Assembly (NCBI GenBank): GCA_018716545.1
Contig: DVJU01000067.1
Span: 1 to 20,696, forward strand
Length of the DNA stretch: 20,696 nucleotides
Source: Scatomorpha pullicola
GTDB taxonomy: Bacteria > Bacillota > Clostridia > Oscillospirales > Oscillospiraceae
Direction: 5' to 3'
Position numbers and translations under genes: made by a program
Notes under the pieces: generated by a model
The model's database searches: none
What the model was told of the DNA's origin: nothing
Seen by the model: the letters and a program-made list of their open reading frames with translations, nothing else
In this document: positions 1 to 8,820 of the stretch, one piece after another
How positions within the stretch are numbered: the stretch's first letter is position 1
How the letters are laid out: each line of letters begins with the position of its first letter

Positions 1-1
1 T

Positions 2-856
2 GTGTTCTTCGCCGAGGGAGACCTCTCGCCGATAGCCACCGCCTACGCCCGCGCGCGCGGCGCCGACAGGCTCTGCTCCTACGGCGACTGGGCGGCGCTC
101 AGCGATGTCTGCGACGCCGAGACGGCGCGCCTGCTCGTCCCCGAGGTGAGCGACGGCATAATCGCCCCCGGCTACACCGACGAGGCGCTGGAGATACTCC
201 GCACCAAGCGCAAGGGCGGCTACAACGTCGTGAAGATCGACCCCGACTACGAGCCGAAGGCCGTAGAGCAGCGCGACATCTTCGGCATCCGCTTCGAGCA
301 GGGCTATAACTCCCTGCCCATCACCCGCGAGTGCCTGGCGAACATCGTCACCGAGAACAAGACCCTGCCCGAGAACGCGGTGGACGATTTGCTGCTGGCG
401 CTCATCACGCTCAAGTACACGCAGTCGAACAGCGTCTGCTACACCCAGGACGGCCAGACCATCGGCGTCGGCGCCGGACAGCAGAGCCGCATACACTGCA
501 CCCGCCTAGCTGGCGACAAGGCCGACATCTGGCACCTGCGCCGCCACCCGAAGGTGCTCGAGCTGAGGTTCGACGCCGCGCTCAAGCGCGCCGAGCGGGA
601 CAACGAGATAGATCGCTTCATCGCCGAGGAGCTGACCGAGTACGAAAAGCGCGACTTCCTCGCCAGGTTCACCGGCGTGTCGCTGGGCAGCGACGCGTTC
701 TTCCCCTTCGGCGACAACATAGAGCGCGCGGCTAAGAGCGGCGTCAAATACGTCGCCCAGCCGGGCGGCAGCATCCGCGACGACAACGTGATCGAGACCG
801 CCGACAAGTACGGCATGGTCATGGCGTTTACCGGGATAAGGCTGTTCCACCATTGA
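2..856 (+). CDS. purH: AICAR transformylase (phosphoribosylaminoimidazolecarboxamide formyltransferase), 5' partial
   Basis: This is the C-terminal 284 or so residues of the enzyme that transfers a formyl group from 10-formyl-THF to AICAR, giving FAICAR, the penultimate step of IMP synthesis. The reading frame is open from the first base, so the true start lies outside the window. Family landmarks visible are the SDGIIAPGYTDEALEIL stretch, a KYTQSNSVCY segment, GQQSRIHCTRLAGDKADIW, and the C-terminal SVKYVAQPGGSIRDDNVI-like block (here SGVKYVAQPGGS) ending in a FTGIRLFHH tail. The wording of these blocks resembles the stand-alone clostridial transformylase (about 390 residues) more than the bifunctional PurH, which would place IMP cyclohydrolase in a separate gene. 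This cannot be proved because the N-terminus is missing. purD follows after 57 nt, consistent with one purine operon. Confidence 0.93.
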   Translation: MFFAEGDLSPIATAYARARGADRLCSYGDWAALSDVCDAETARLLVPEVSDGIIAPGYTDEALEILRTKRKGGYNVVKIDPDYEPKAVEQRDIFGIRFEQGYNSLPITRECLANIVTENKTLPENAVDDLLLALITLKYTQSNSVCYTQDGQTIGVGAGQQSRIHCTRLAGDKADIWHLRRHPKVLELRFDAALKRAERDNEIDRFIAEELTEYEKRDFLARFTGVSLGSDAFFPFGDNIERAAKSGVKYVAQPGGSIRDDNVIETADKYGMVMAFTGIRLFHH

Positions 857-913
857 TCTGACACTGACCCCGCCGCCGGCGACGGTGGCACAATCCATCA
901 TGGAGGGATAAGT

Positions 914-2200
914 ATGAAACTACTCGTTATCGGTTCCGGCGGGCGTGAGCACGCGATCGTGCGTGCGCTCAAGAAAAGTCCGAGGGTCGCCGAGATACAC
1001 GTCCTGCCCGGCAACGGCGGCATATCCGAGGACGCGATCTGCGCGGATATAGCCGCGACGGACATAGACGGCGCCGTCGCCTATGCCAAAGACCACGGCA
1101 TAGACTACGCCGTGGTCACGCCTGACGATCCGCTCTGCCTGGGCATGGTGGACGCGATGGAGGCCGAGGGCATACCCTGCTTCGGACCTGAAAAGCGCGC
1201 GGCCATGATAGAGGGCAGCAAGGTCTTTGCCAAGGGGCTGATGAAGAAATACGGCATCCCCACCGCCGCCTACGAGGTCTTTGACGACGCCGAGGCCGCG
1301 CTGGAATACGTGGAGAGCGCGAGCGTGCCCATCGTCGTCAAGGCCGACGGTCTGGCGCTGGGCAAGGGCGTCGTGGTCGCCATGACGCGCGAGGAGGCCG
1401 TCGAGGCCGTAAAGAGCGCGATGCTCGACCGCGCCTTTGGCGAGAGCGGCGCGCGCGTGGTAATAGAGGAGTACCTCGAAGGTCCCGAGGTCAGCGTGCT
1501 GAGCTTCACCGACGGGAACACGCTGGTGCCGATGGTGTCCAGCATGGACCACAAGCGCGCGCTGGACGGCGACGAGGGTCTGAACACCGGCGGCATGGGC
1601 ACCATAGCGCCCAACCCCTACTACACCCCCGAGGTGGCCGCGGAGTGCATGGAGAAGATCTTCCTGCCGACCGTGCGCGCCATGAACGCCGAAGGCCGCC
1701 CGTTCCGCGGCTGCCTGTACTTCGGGCTGATGCTGACCAAGTCCGGGCCGAAGGTCATCGAGTACAACTGCCGCTTCGGAGACCCGGAGACGCAGGTGGT
1801 GCTCCCGCTGCTGGAGACCGATCTGCTGACCATCATGGAGGCCGTGACGGCCGGACGCCTGGCCGAAGTGGAGGTCAAGTGGTCGGACAAGGCCTGCTGC
1901 TGCCTGGTCCTGGCCTCCGGCGGCTATCCCAAGAGCTACAGAAAGGGTCTGCCCATCTCCGGACTCGTGGACGGACAGATACCCGGAAGCGAGGCCGAGG
2001 TGTTCCACGCCGGGACGAAGAAGCTCCCCGACGGCACGCTGGTCACCAACGGCGGCCGCGTATTGGGTGTGAGCGTCACCGCGCCCACGCTCAAGGACGC
2101 CGTGGCCAAGGCCTACGCCGAGGCCGGGAAAATAAGCTTTGAAGATATGCACTGCCGCCGCGACATAGGCGCCCGGGCGCTTGCGGCATTGGAGGGCTGA
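914..2200 (+). CDS. purD: Phosphoribosylamine-glycine ligase (GAR synthetase)
   Basis: This ATP-grasp ligase joins glycine to 5-phosphoribosylamine (ATP to ADP + Pi), the second step of de novo purine synthesis in the cytoplasm. At 428 residues it has the usual full family length. The N-terminal GSGGREHAI loop (from residue 7), the ATP-grasp segment EEYLEGPEVSVLSF, the NTGGMGTIAPNPYY block and the signature RFGDPETQ at residues 287-294 are all present. The ATG is preceded by GGAGGGA at 902-908 with good spacing, which fixes the start. The stop is followed after 2 nt by the purL ATG, so the two are co-transcribed and probably translationally coupled. No anomalies were seen. Confidence 0.98.
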   Translation: MKLLVIGSGGREHAIVRALKKSPRVAEIHVLPGNGGISEDAICADIAATDIDGAVAYAKDHGIDYAVVTPDDPLCLGMVDAMEAEGIPCFGPEKRAAMIEGSKVFAKGLMKKYGIPTAAYEVFDDAEAALEYVESASVPIVVKADGLALGKGVVVAMTREEAVEAVKSAMLDRAFGESGARVVIEEYLEGPEVSVLSFTDGNTLVPMVSSMDHKRALDGDEGLNTGGMGTIAPNPYYTPEVAAECMEKIFLPTVRAMNAEGRPFRGCLYFGLMLTKSGPKVIEYNCRFGDPETQVVLPLLETDLLTIMEAVTAGRLAEVEVKWSDKACCCLVLASGGYPKSYRKGLPISGLVDGQIPGSEAEVFHAGTKKLPDGTLVTNGGRVLGVSVTAPTLKDAVAKAYAEAGKISFEDMHCRRDIGARALAALEG

Positions 2201-2202
2201 AA

Positions 2203-5200
2203 ATGGTCTACAGAGTATATGTGGAAAAGCGCGCGCCCTACGACGAGGAGGCTCAGCGCGCGCTGGAGGAGTTCAACGCTCTGCCCGGCGTCTCCGGCCT
2301 GACCGGGCTGCGGCTTTTGAACCGCTATGATGTCGAGGGCGTGGACGCCGCGCTGTTTGAAAAGTGCCTGCCCGTCGTGTTCAGCGAGCCGCAGGTGGAC
2401 GACGTGTTCTACGAGCTGCCGGAGTCCGACGCGGTCTTCGCCGTCGAATACCTGCCCGGACAGTTCGACCAGCGCGCCGACAGCTGCGCCGAGTGCATCC
2501 AGCTGATATCCGGCGCCGAGCGGCCGAGCGTGCTCAGCGCCAAGGTCTACCTGCTGTACGGCGAGGTGGACGAGGCCGCGCTCGCGGCCGTGAAGCACAG
2601 CGTCATAAACCCCGTGGAGAGCCGCGAGGCCGCTCTCGCGGCGAGGGAGACCCTCGCCGCCGACTACCCCGAGCCGCCCGACGTCAAGCGCGTGGAGGGC
2701 TTTACAAAGCTCGACCGCGCGGGACTGGAGGCGCTGATTGCAGAGATGGGTCTGGCCATGGACGCGGACGACGCGGAGTTCTGCCGCGCCTACTTCGCGC
2801 GCGCCGGGCGCGACCCGAGCGTCACCGAGCTGCGAGTGCTGGACACCTACTGGTCGGATCACTGCCGCCACACCACCTTCGGCACCATCATAGACGAGGC
2901 GCAGCTTGAGGACATCGAGGTGCGCGAGAGCTATGAGAACTACCTGCGCATCCGCCGCGAGCTGGGACGCGAGAGCAAGCCCGTCACGCTCATGGACCTC
3001 GCCACCATCGGCGCGAAGTACCTCAAGCACACCGGTGCGCTGCGCGCCCTGGACGAGAGCGAGGAGATAAACGCCTGCAGCGTACATATCACGGTGGACA
3101 ACGGCGGCGTGGAGGAACCCTGGCTGCTGATGTTCAAGAACGAGACGCACAACCACCCGACGGAGATAGAGCCGTTCGGCGGCGCGGCGACCTGCATCGG
3201 CGGCGCGATACGCGACCCGCTCTCCGGCCGCGCCTACGTCTATCAGGCGATGCGCATAACCGGCGCGGGCGACCCCACCGTGCCCGTGGAGGACACCCTG
3301 CCCAACAAGCTGCCGCAGCGCAAGCTCTGCACCGGCGCGGCGGCGGGCTACAGCTCCTACGGCAACCAGATAGGCCTGGCTACCGGCCTGGTCGACGAGA
3401 TATACCACCCCGGCTACGTGGCCAAGCGCATGGAGATAGGCGCGGTGGTAGCCGCGGCTCCCGAGAAGAACGTGGTGCGCGCCCGCCCCGAGCCGGGCGA
3501 CGTAGTGATACTGCTGGGCGGACGCACCGGCCGCGACGGCATGGGCGGAGCCACCGGCTCCAGCAAGGCGCACGACTCCCACAGCCTCACCGACTGCGGA
3601 GCCGAGGTGCAGAAGGGCAACGCGCCCGTGGAGCGCAAGCTCCAGCGCCTATTCAGGAACGGCGACGTCACGCGCATGATAAAGCGCTGCAACGACTTCG
3701 GCGCGGGCGGCGTCAGCGTCGCCATAGGCGAGCTGGCTCCGGGGCTGGACATAGACCTCGACCGCGTCAAGCGCAAGTACGAAGGCCTGGACGGCACTGA
3801 GCTGGCCATATCCGAGAGCCAGGAGCGCATGGCCGTCGTGGTCTCCGCCCGGGACGAGAGGGCTTTCCTCGCCGCCGCCGAGGCCGAGAACCTGGAGGCC
3901 ACTACCGTCGCCACGGTCAGCGCCGAGGCCAGGCTGCGCATGACCTGGCGCGGCCAGATAATCTGCGACATTGACCGCGCCTTCCTCGACACCAACGGCG
4001 CGGAGAAGCACGCGCGCGTGCGCGTCGCGCCCATGAGCGTCGCCGACCGCTCGCCGGAGGTGAGCGGCAATACGCTCGGCGAAAAGCTCGAGCGCCTGAT
4101 GGGCTCGCTGGAGTGCTGCTCGCGCCGCGGTCTGGCCGAGCGCTTTGACTCCACCATCGGCGCGGCCACGGTGCTCATGCCCTTCGGCGGCGAGTACCAG
4201 CTCACGAGCGCGCAGTGCATGGCGGCCAAGGTGCCGGTGAGCGGGGAGACGACCACCTGCTCGGCCATGGCCTGGGGCTTTGAGCCGCGCGTCAGCGAGC
4301 AGAACCCCTACCGCGGCGCATACCTCGCCGTGTACGAGAGCATTGCCCGCCTGGTGGCCAGCGGCTTCGGCCACGAGAACGTGTATCTGAGCTTCCAGGA
4401 GTACTTCGAGCGGCTGCGCACCGCGCCGGAGCGCTGGGGCAAGCCCTTCGCGGCGCTGCTCGGCGCGCTGGACGCGCAGATCGCCTTCGGTGCGGGAGCC
4501 ATAGGCGGAAAGGACAGCATGTCCGGAAGCTTTGAAGACCTGGACGTCCCGCCCACGCTGGTGAGCTTCGCGGTCACGGCCGGCAAGACTGACTGCGCCG
4601 TCAGTCCCGAGTTCAAGCGCGCGGGAAGCCGCGTGGCCTACATGTACGCCGACCCCTTCGACGCGGAGGCAACCAGGGCGCTGTGGGCGGAGATAGGCGC
4701 GCTGATGCGCGCCGGCAAGGTGCACGCGGCCTGGTCCGCCGGCACCGGCGGCATAGCCGAGGGCCTTTGCAAGATGTGCTTCGGCAACCGCCTCGGCGTG
4801 GAGCTGGACGCGGGCTTTGATGCAGCGAGGCTCTTTGGCTGGAGCTTCGGCGGCTACATCCTCGAGGTCGAGCCGGACTGCACGGCAGGGGAGACCCTGG
4901 GCGTTGTCACAGCCGCATACGCCGTTTCCGCCGCCGGAGAGAGCGCCGCGCTCGCCGATGTGCAGCGCGCGTGGGAGACGCGGCTCGAGGGCGTGTACCG
5001 TCACCTCACCGCCCCCGGCAGCGAGGCCGGCGGCGTGGAGAAACTCAGCCACGAAGCTGCCGCCCGCGTAAAGCCGCTCACGCGCACGCCGAGGCCGCAC
5101 GCGCTGATACCCGTTTTCCCGGGCACTAACTGCGAATACGACACCGCCCGCGCCCTCGAGCGCGCGGGAGCCGAGCCGGAGATACTGGTCATACGCAACC

Positions 5201-5889
5201 TCACGCCATCCGACGTAGAGGAGAGCCTGGAGCGCATGGCCGCCGCGATAGCGCGCAGCCAGATGCTGGTGTTCCCCGGCGGCTTCTCCGGCGGCGACGA
5301 GCCGGACGGCAGCGGCAAGCTGATAAACGCCTTCTTCCGGCGCGAGAAGCTCACCGACGCCGTGCACGAGCTGCTGAATAACCGCGACGGACTCATCCTC
5401 GGCATCTGCAACGGCTTCCAGGCGCTGATAAAGCTCGGCCTGGTGCCCTTCGGGCGCATAGTGGCCACGGACGCGAACTGCCCGACCCTGACCTACAACG
5501 CCATAGGCCGACACCAGAGCCGCCTTGTGCGCACCCGCGTGGCCTCCAACCTCAGCCCCTGGCTGAGCAAGTGCTCCGTGGGCGACATACACACGGTCGC
5601 CATTTCCCACGGCGAGGGACGCTTTGTCTGCCCCGACGCCCTGCTGGAGACGCTGCGCGCCAACGGACAGCTCGCCACCCAGTACGTGGACTTGGACGGC
5701 GAGCCTAGCATGGATCTGCGCTACAACCCCAACGGCTCCGTGCTGGCCGTGGAGGGCATAACCAGCGCCGACGGCCGCGTGTTCGGCAAGATGGGTCACA
5801 GCGAGCGCTCCGGCAACGGGATGTACGCCAACGTCCCGGGCGAAGCCTTCCAGCCCATCTTTGAAGGCGGCGTCGAGTATTTCAAGTGA
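2203..5889 (+). CDS. purL: Phosphoribosylformylglycinamidine synthase, single-chain clostridial type (PurS-PurL-PurQ fusion)
   Basis: This enzyme converts FGAR, glutamine and ATP to FGAM in the fourth step of purine synthesis. The 1228-residue chain carries an N-terminal PurS-like part, two AIRS-like ATP/substrate domains with the canonical ETHNHPTEIEPFGGAA motif starting at residue 314, and a C-terminal class-I glutamine amidotransferase. The amidotransferase triad is visible: nucleophile Cys1069 in GICNGFQ, and His1199 with Glu1201 in GHSERSG. The length and wording fit the clostridial clade of large PurL rather than the proteobacterial one (about 1290 residues) or separate purS/purL/purQ genes. 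The ATG lies 2 nt after purD, and a GGAGGG site sits inside the purD end (2191-2196). A strong terminator follows, so this is the last gene of the operon. Confidence 0.98.
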   Translation: MVYRVYVEKRAPYDEEAQRALEEFNALPGVSGLTGLRLLNRYDVEGVDAALFEKCLPVVFSEPQVDDVFYELPESDAVFAVEYLPGQFDQRADSCAECIQLISGAERPSVLSAKVYLLYGEVDEAALAAVKHSVINPVESREAALAARETLAADYPEPPDVKRVEGFTKLDRAGLEALIAEMGLAMDADDAEFCRAYFARAGRDPSVTELRVLDTYWSDHCRHTTFGTIIDEAQLEDIEVRESYENYLRIRRELGRESKPVTLMDLATIGAKYLKHTGALRALDESEEINACSVHITVDNGGVEEPWLLMFKNETHNHPTEIEPFGGAATCIGGAIRDPLSGRAYVYQAMRITGAGDPTVPVEDTLPNKLPQRKLCTGAAAGYSSYGNQIGLATGLVDEIYHPGYVAKRMEIGAVVAAAPEKNVVRARPEPGDVVILLGGRTGRDGMGGATGSSKAHDSHSLTDCGAEVQKGNAPVERKLQRLFRNGDVTRMIKRCNDFGAGGVSVAIGELAPGLDIDLDRVKRKYEGLDGTELAISESQERMAVVVSARDERAFLAAAEAENLEATTVATVSAEARLRMTWRGQIICDIDRAFLDTNGAEKHARVRVAPMSVADRSPEVSGNTLGEKLERLMGSLECCSRRGLAERFDSTIGAATVLMPFGGEYQLTSAQCMAAKVPVSGETTTCSAMAWGFEPRVSEQNPYRGAYLAVYESIARLVASGFGHENVYLSFQEYFERLRTAPERWGKPFAALLGALDAQIAFGAGAIGGKDSMSGSFEDLDVPPTLVSFAVTAGKTDCAVSPEFKRAGSRVAYMYADPFDAEATRALWAEIGALMRAGKVHAAWSAGTGGIAEGLCKMCFGNRLGVELDAGFDAARLFGWSFGGYILEVEPDCTAGETLGVVTAAYAVSAAGESAALADVQRAWETRLEGVYRHLTAPGSEAGGVEKLSHEAAARVKPLTRTPRPHALIPVFPGTNCEYDTARALERAGAEPEILVIRNLTPSDVEESLERMAAAIARSQMLVFPGGFSGGDEPDGSGKLINAFFRREKLTDAVHELLNNRDGLILGICNGFQALIKLGLVPFGRIVATDANCPTLTYNAIGRHQSRLVRTRVASNLSPWLSKCSVGDIHTVAISHGEGRFVCPDALLETLRANGQLATQYVDLDGEPSMDLRYNPNGSVLAVEGITSADGRVFGKMGHSERSGNGMYANVPGEAFQPIFEGGVEYFK

Positions 5890-5901
5890 TTCAAACATAG
5901 C

Positions 5902-5932
5902 AAACCCCCTCGGCATTGAGCCGAGGGGGTTT
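5902..5932. terminator. Rho-independent terminator, two-way, between convergent operons
   Basis: The arms AAACCCCCTCGG (5902-5913) and CCGAGGGGGTTT (5921-5932) pair perfectly. One further C-G pair gives a 13-bp stem with a 5-nt loop. T residues follow the stem on the + strand (TTTTCG) and the A run before it serves the - strand. It ends purL on one side and the Gfo/Idh dehydrogenase operon on the other. Confidence 0.93.
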
Positions 5933-5949
5933 TCGTTGCGGTTTTAGGT

Positions 5950-6978
5950 TTACACCACGCCCCAGTCGGGGACTTTGACGGTTATCTGCTCCTCGCTGGA
6001 CTTCTTGGCGGCGAGGGAGTAGATGAGGGCGCTGATGCCGTCGGAGAGGGGAGTGTCGAACTCGCGGCCTTCCCTCAGGCACTTCTGGAACGCCTCGTGC
6101 GCGTAGAAGATGACGTCGCCGGTGGCGAGGTCGTAGCTGTCGTTGAACTTGATGCTCTCCGCGTAGGGCATATCCTCGGTCTTCCAGGTGAGGTTCGTGA
6201 ACTCGAACATGCCCTCGCCGGTCAGGAAGATGCTGCCCTTGGTGCCGATATAGGCGCGAGAGCAGGTGGGAATGTCGCAGGCCCAACTGGCGGCGATGGT
6301 GCCGATGGCGCCGTTGCGCAGGCGGATGGAGATGCTGGTGTGGTTGTCGAACTTGGGCACGCTGGCGATGGTGCCGGTGTAGTTGCAGCTGATGGTGTCG
6401 AAGCCGCCGGCCATGGCGGTTATGAGCTTCCAGTCGTGGCTGACGCTCTCGACGGTCATGCCGCAGGCCAGGTCGGGGTCGGTGCGCCAGGAGGCGCCGA
6501 GGTTCTTGGCGTGGAAGCCGAAGCCGGGGCTGAGGCGGGAGAAGGCTATGTCCACAGGCTCGCCGAACATGCCGGTCTTGACCAGAGAGAGCATCTTCTG
6601 GTACGCCGGGCGGTAGTAGTGCGCGAAGCCGACCATTATCTTTCCGTCGTACTTCTCCGCCATCTCCTTGAGCTTCATGGCGTCCTCGATGGTGACGCTC
6701 ACGGGCTTTTCAAGGTAGAGGGGGACATGGTGCTTGAGCACCATCTCCACGTAGTCGAGGCGCTTAGTGGGCGGGGTGGAAATCACGGCGTAGTCCGCCT
6801 GCGCGCAGAGGGCTTCAATCTCGTCGTAGCCGACGGCGGGGCAGCCAAACTCGTCGGAGACTATTTTGGCGTTGGCCTCGCTTATGTCGAAGCAGCCGTT
6901 GATGCTGCCGCCCAGGCGGACGACCGCGCGACCGTGGTGGCGGGCGATGTCGCCGCAGCCGATGAGGAATACTTTCAT
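5950..6978 (-). CDS. Gfo/Idh/MocA-family NAD(P)-dependent oxidoreductase
   Basis: This 342-residue dehydrogenase probably oxidises or reduces a polyol, sugar or sugar-acid hydroxyl or carbonyl in the cytoplasm. The N-terminal Rossmann fold begins MKVFLIGCGDIARHH (glycine motif at residues 7-12), and an Asp after the second strand (CFD, Asp31) favours NAD(H). The family's EKP motif with the catalytic/cofactor Lys is at residues 90-92. An E-x3-H segment (Glu177-His181) fits the active-site position in the C-terminal domain. The ATG at 6978 is chosen over an upstream in-frame start at 7005 because AAGGAGG lies just 5' of it and the 7005 start would overlap the preceding gene. It is the last gene of the TRAP/transketolase operon, 23 nt after the transketolase C-subunit. 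Substrate unknown. An apiose-dehydrogenase-like role is one option, because ApsD belongs to this family. Confidence 0.9.
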   Translation of the reverse strand: MKVFLIGCGDIARHHGRAVVRLGGSINGCFDISEANAKIVSDEFGCPAVGYDEIEALCAQADYAVISTPPTKRLDYVEMVLKHHVPLYLEKPVSVTIEDAMKLKEMAEKYDGKIMVGFAHYYRPAYQKMLSLVKTGMFGEPVDIAFSRLSPGFGFHAKNLGASWRTDPDLACGMTVESVSHDWKLITAMAGGFDTISCNYTGTIASVPKFDNHTSISIRLRNGAIGTIAASWACDIPTCSRAYIGTKGSIFLTGEGMFEFTNLTWKTEDMPYAESIKFNDSYDLATGDVIFYAHEAFQKCLREGREFDTPLSDGISALIYSLAAKKSSEEQITVKVPDWGVV

Positions 6979-7001
6979 GTCAATGTCCTCCTTGCTCCGC
7001 G

Positions 7002-7934
7002 TCACATCGCGAGAACGGTCTCGACGATGTTTTCCGCGGTGATGCCGTTCATGGCGAGCAGGCGCTCATACGGCGCGCTCTGACCGAACTGGTCGAGGAT
7101 GCCGATGCGCTTCACGCGGCCTTTGCCCATGTCGGCGGCGACGCAGGCCACCGCGCTGCCCAGGCCGTTGATGATGTTGTGGTCTTCCACGGTGACAATC
7201 TTGCCGCAGTCGTTTATGGCGGCGGCCACGGCCTCGGTGTCGAGGGGCTTGACCGTGTGCATATCCAGCACGCGGACGTTTACGCCCCTGGCCGAGAGCG
7301 CTTCGGCGGCGGCGAGGGCGATGCACACCGTGTCGCCGTTGGCGATTATGGCGGCGTCGGCGCCGTCACGCAGGAGCTTGGCCTTGCCTATGACGAACTC
7401 CTCGCCGGGGCCGTATATGACCGGAACTGCGTCGCGCGTGAAGCGCAGGTAGACCGGCTCGGGCAGCTCGGCCGCGGCGCGCACGAGCTTGCGCGCGGCG
7501 TAGTAGTCGGCGGGCATGATGACGTTCATGTTGGGGATGGTGGAGAGGATGCCCATGTCCTCGATGCACTGGTGGCTGGCGCCGTCGTTGGCGGGGGTCA
7601 CGCCGCCGTGGGAGCAGGCGATCTTCACGTTCAGGTGGGGATAGCATATCTCCTGGCGTATCATCTCGACCATGCGCATGCTGCCGAAGGCCGCGTAGGT
7701 GACCACGAAGGGAATCTTGCCGCAGGTGGCAAGGCCGGCGGCGACGCCGGCGGCGTTCTGCTCGGCTATGCCGACGTTCAGGTACTGCGCGGGCAGCTCC
7801 TTGCGGAAGGCGCCGGTCTTGCAGCTCTTGCCGATGTCCACGTCTACGACGAGGACGTTGGAGTTTTCGCGTCCCAGCTCGACTATCTCGTCGCCGAAGC
7901 CGTCGCGGGTAGCCTTTTTCACAATTTCACTCAT
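7002..7934 (-). CDS. Transketolase, C-terminal subunit (pyrimidine-binding and C-terminal domains)
   Basis: This is the second half of a split, thiamine-diphosphate-dependent transketolase that moves a two-carbon ketol unit between sugars. The 310-residue chain has the Pyr domain with the cofactor-activating Glu58 in NVGIAEQN, the SHGG segment at 108-111, the DGASHQCIEDM block near 117-127, and a C-terminal TK_C domain (NGDTVCIALAAAEAL onward). It must pair with the N-subunit encoded just upstream to form the active site at the dimer interface. The start at ATG 7934 is supported by AAGGAGGG about 7 nt upstream. A longer TTG start at 7952 would overlap the N-subunit stop and lacks a Shine-Dalgarno sequence. 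Split transketolases occur both in general pentose metabolism and in dedicated pathways (apulose-4-phosphate, sulfofructose), and sequence alone cannot separate these. Confidence 0.93.
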   Translation of the reverse strand: MSEIVKKATRDGFGDEIVELGRENSNVLVVDVDIGKSCKTGAFRKELPAQYLNVGIAEQNAAGVAAGLATCGKIPFVVTYAAFGSMRMVEMIRQEICYPHLNVKIACSHGGVTPANDGASHQCIEDMGILSTIPNMNVIMPADYYAARKLVRAAAELPEPVYLRFTRDAVPVIYGPGEEFVIGKAKLLRDGADAAIIANGDTVCIALAAAEALSARGVNVRVLDMHTVKPLDTEAVAAAINDCGKIVTVEDHNIINGLGSAVACVAADMGKGRVKRIGILDQFGQSAPYERLLAMNGITAENIVETVLAM

Positions 7935-7948
7935 TTCAAGACCCTCCT

Positions 7949-8791
7949 TCAAGCGCGCACGTACTGCTGCTCAAGCTCGGCCATGGCCTGCTCGTACTGC
8001 TCCTTGTTGGGGGCGGTGCCGTGCCAGCCGACCTGGTTTTCCATGTAGGAGACGCCCTTGCCCTTGACCGTGTGGCCGAAGATGCACTTGGGCTTGCCGT
8101 TTTTCACGCTCACGGCCAGGTCGAGCGCGGCGACCATCTCGCCCATGTCGTTGCCGTTTATCTCGTACACGTCGAAGCCGAAGGCCTTGAACTTGTCGCC
8201 GAGGTTGACGGGCGGCATGATCTCGTCGCAGGTGCCGTCAAGCTGGAGGTTGTTGTAGTCGACGAAGACGATGAGGTTGTCGCACTGGTACTTGTACGCC
8301 GTGCCGCAGGCCTCCCAGATCTCGCCCTCGTTGCACTCGCCGTCGCCGACGGCCACGAAGACGCGGTAGTCCCTGCCGTCCATCTTGGCGGCGATGGCCA
8401 TGCCCACGCCGCAGGCCAGTCCCTGGCCGAGCGAGCCGGTGGAGATGTCGATGCCGGGGCACTTTTTCATGTCCGGGTGACCCTGGAGCATGGACCCCTC
8501 CTTGCGGAGGGTGTCCAGCACTTCCATGGGGAAGAAGCCGCGCATGGCCAGGGCGGCGTACTGCGCCGGGCAGACGTGACCCTTGCTCATGACAAAGCGG
8601 TCGCGGTCTTCCCACTTGGGGTTTTCGGGGTCGACGTTCATCTCACGGAAGTAGCAGGCGGTGACGAACTCGGCGACGGACAGGGAGCCGCCGGGGTGGC
8701 CGGACTGCGCCTTGTATATCATGTCGATGACGTGCTTTTTAAGGTCTATGCAGGTGTTTTGAAGCTGAGCTATGCTCATTTGCTCTTTCAT
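7949..8791 (-). CDS. Transketolase, N-terminal subunit (diphosphate-binding domain)
   Basis: This is the PP-domain half of the split transketolase, 280 residues. The thiamine diphosphate/metal motif runs from GDGECNEGE (149-157) to the NN pair at 180-181 (GDG-x28-NN). The substrate-side KAQSGHPGGSLS motif (about 28-38) and FVMSKGH (66-72) are intact. The chosen ATG (8791) has AAAGGTGA just upstream. An in-frame GTG at 8800 overlaps that ribosome site and is less likely. The stop is 14 nt before the C-subunit ATG and the two reading frames are in fixed order N then C, as expected for a subunit pair. Its place in a TRAP-transporter operon argues for a dedicated catabolic transketolase rather than the housekeeping pentose-phosphate enzyme. 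Confidence 0.93.
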   Translation of the reverse strand: MKEQMSIAQLQNTCIDLKKHVIDMIYKAQSGHPGGSLSVAEFVTACYFREMNVDPENPKWEDRDRFVMSKGHVCPAQYAALAMRGFFPMEVLDTLRKEGSMLQGHPDMKKCPGIDISTGSLGQGLACGVGMAIAAKMDGRDYRVFVAVGDGECNEGEIWEACGTAYKYQCDNLIVFVDYNNLQLDGTCDEIMPPVNLGDKFKAFGFDVYEINGNDMGEMVAALDLAVSVKNGKPKCIFGHTVKGKGVSYMENQVGWHGTAPNKEQYEQAMAELEQQYVRA

Positions 8792-8820
8792 GTCAATCAC
8801 CTTTCTTTAAATAGAGGCGC

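Noticed and set aside
857..913. GC-rich partial dyad between the AICAR transformylase gene and purD
   Set aside because: The pairing is short and imperfect with no T run, and the operon clearly continues; not strong enough to call a terminator or riboswitch.
920..5916. Long open frames on the - strand opposite purD and purL (including ones over 400 and 700 codons)
   Set aside because: They lie antisense to clearly real purine genes, have His/Ala/Gly/Val-rich composition typical of reverse GC-rich codons, and show no family motif or ribosome site.
6054..6060. TGTCGAA (0A-box-like) inside the Gfo/Idh gene
   Set aside because: Inside a coding region near the 3' end of an operon; a 7-base word is expected by chance there.
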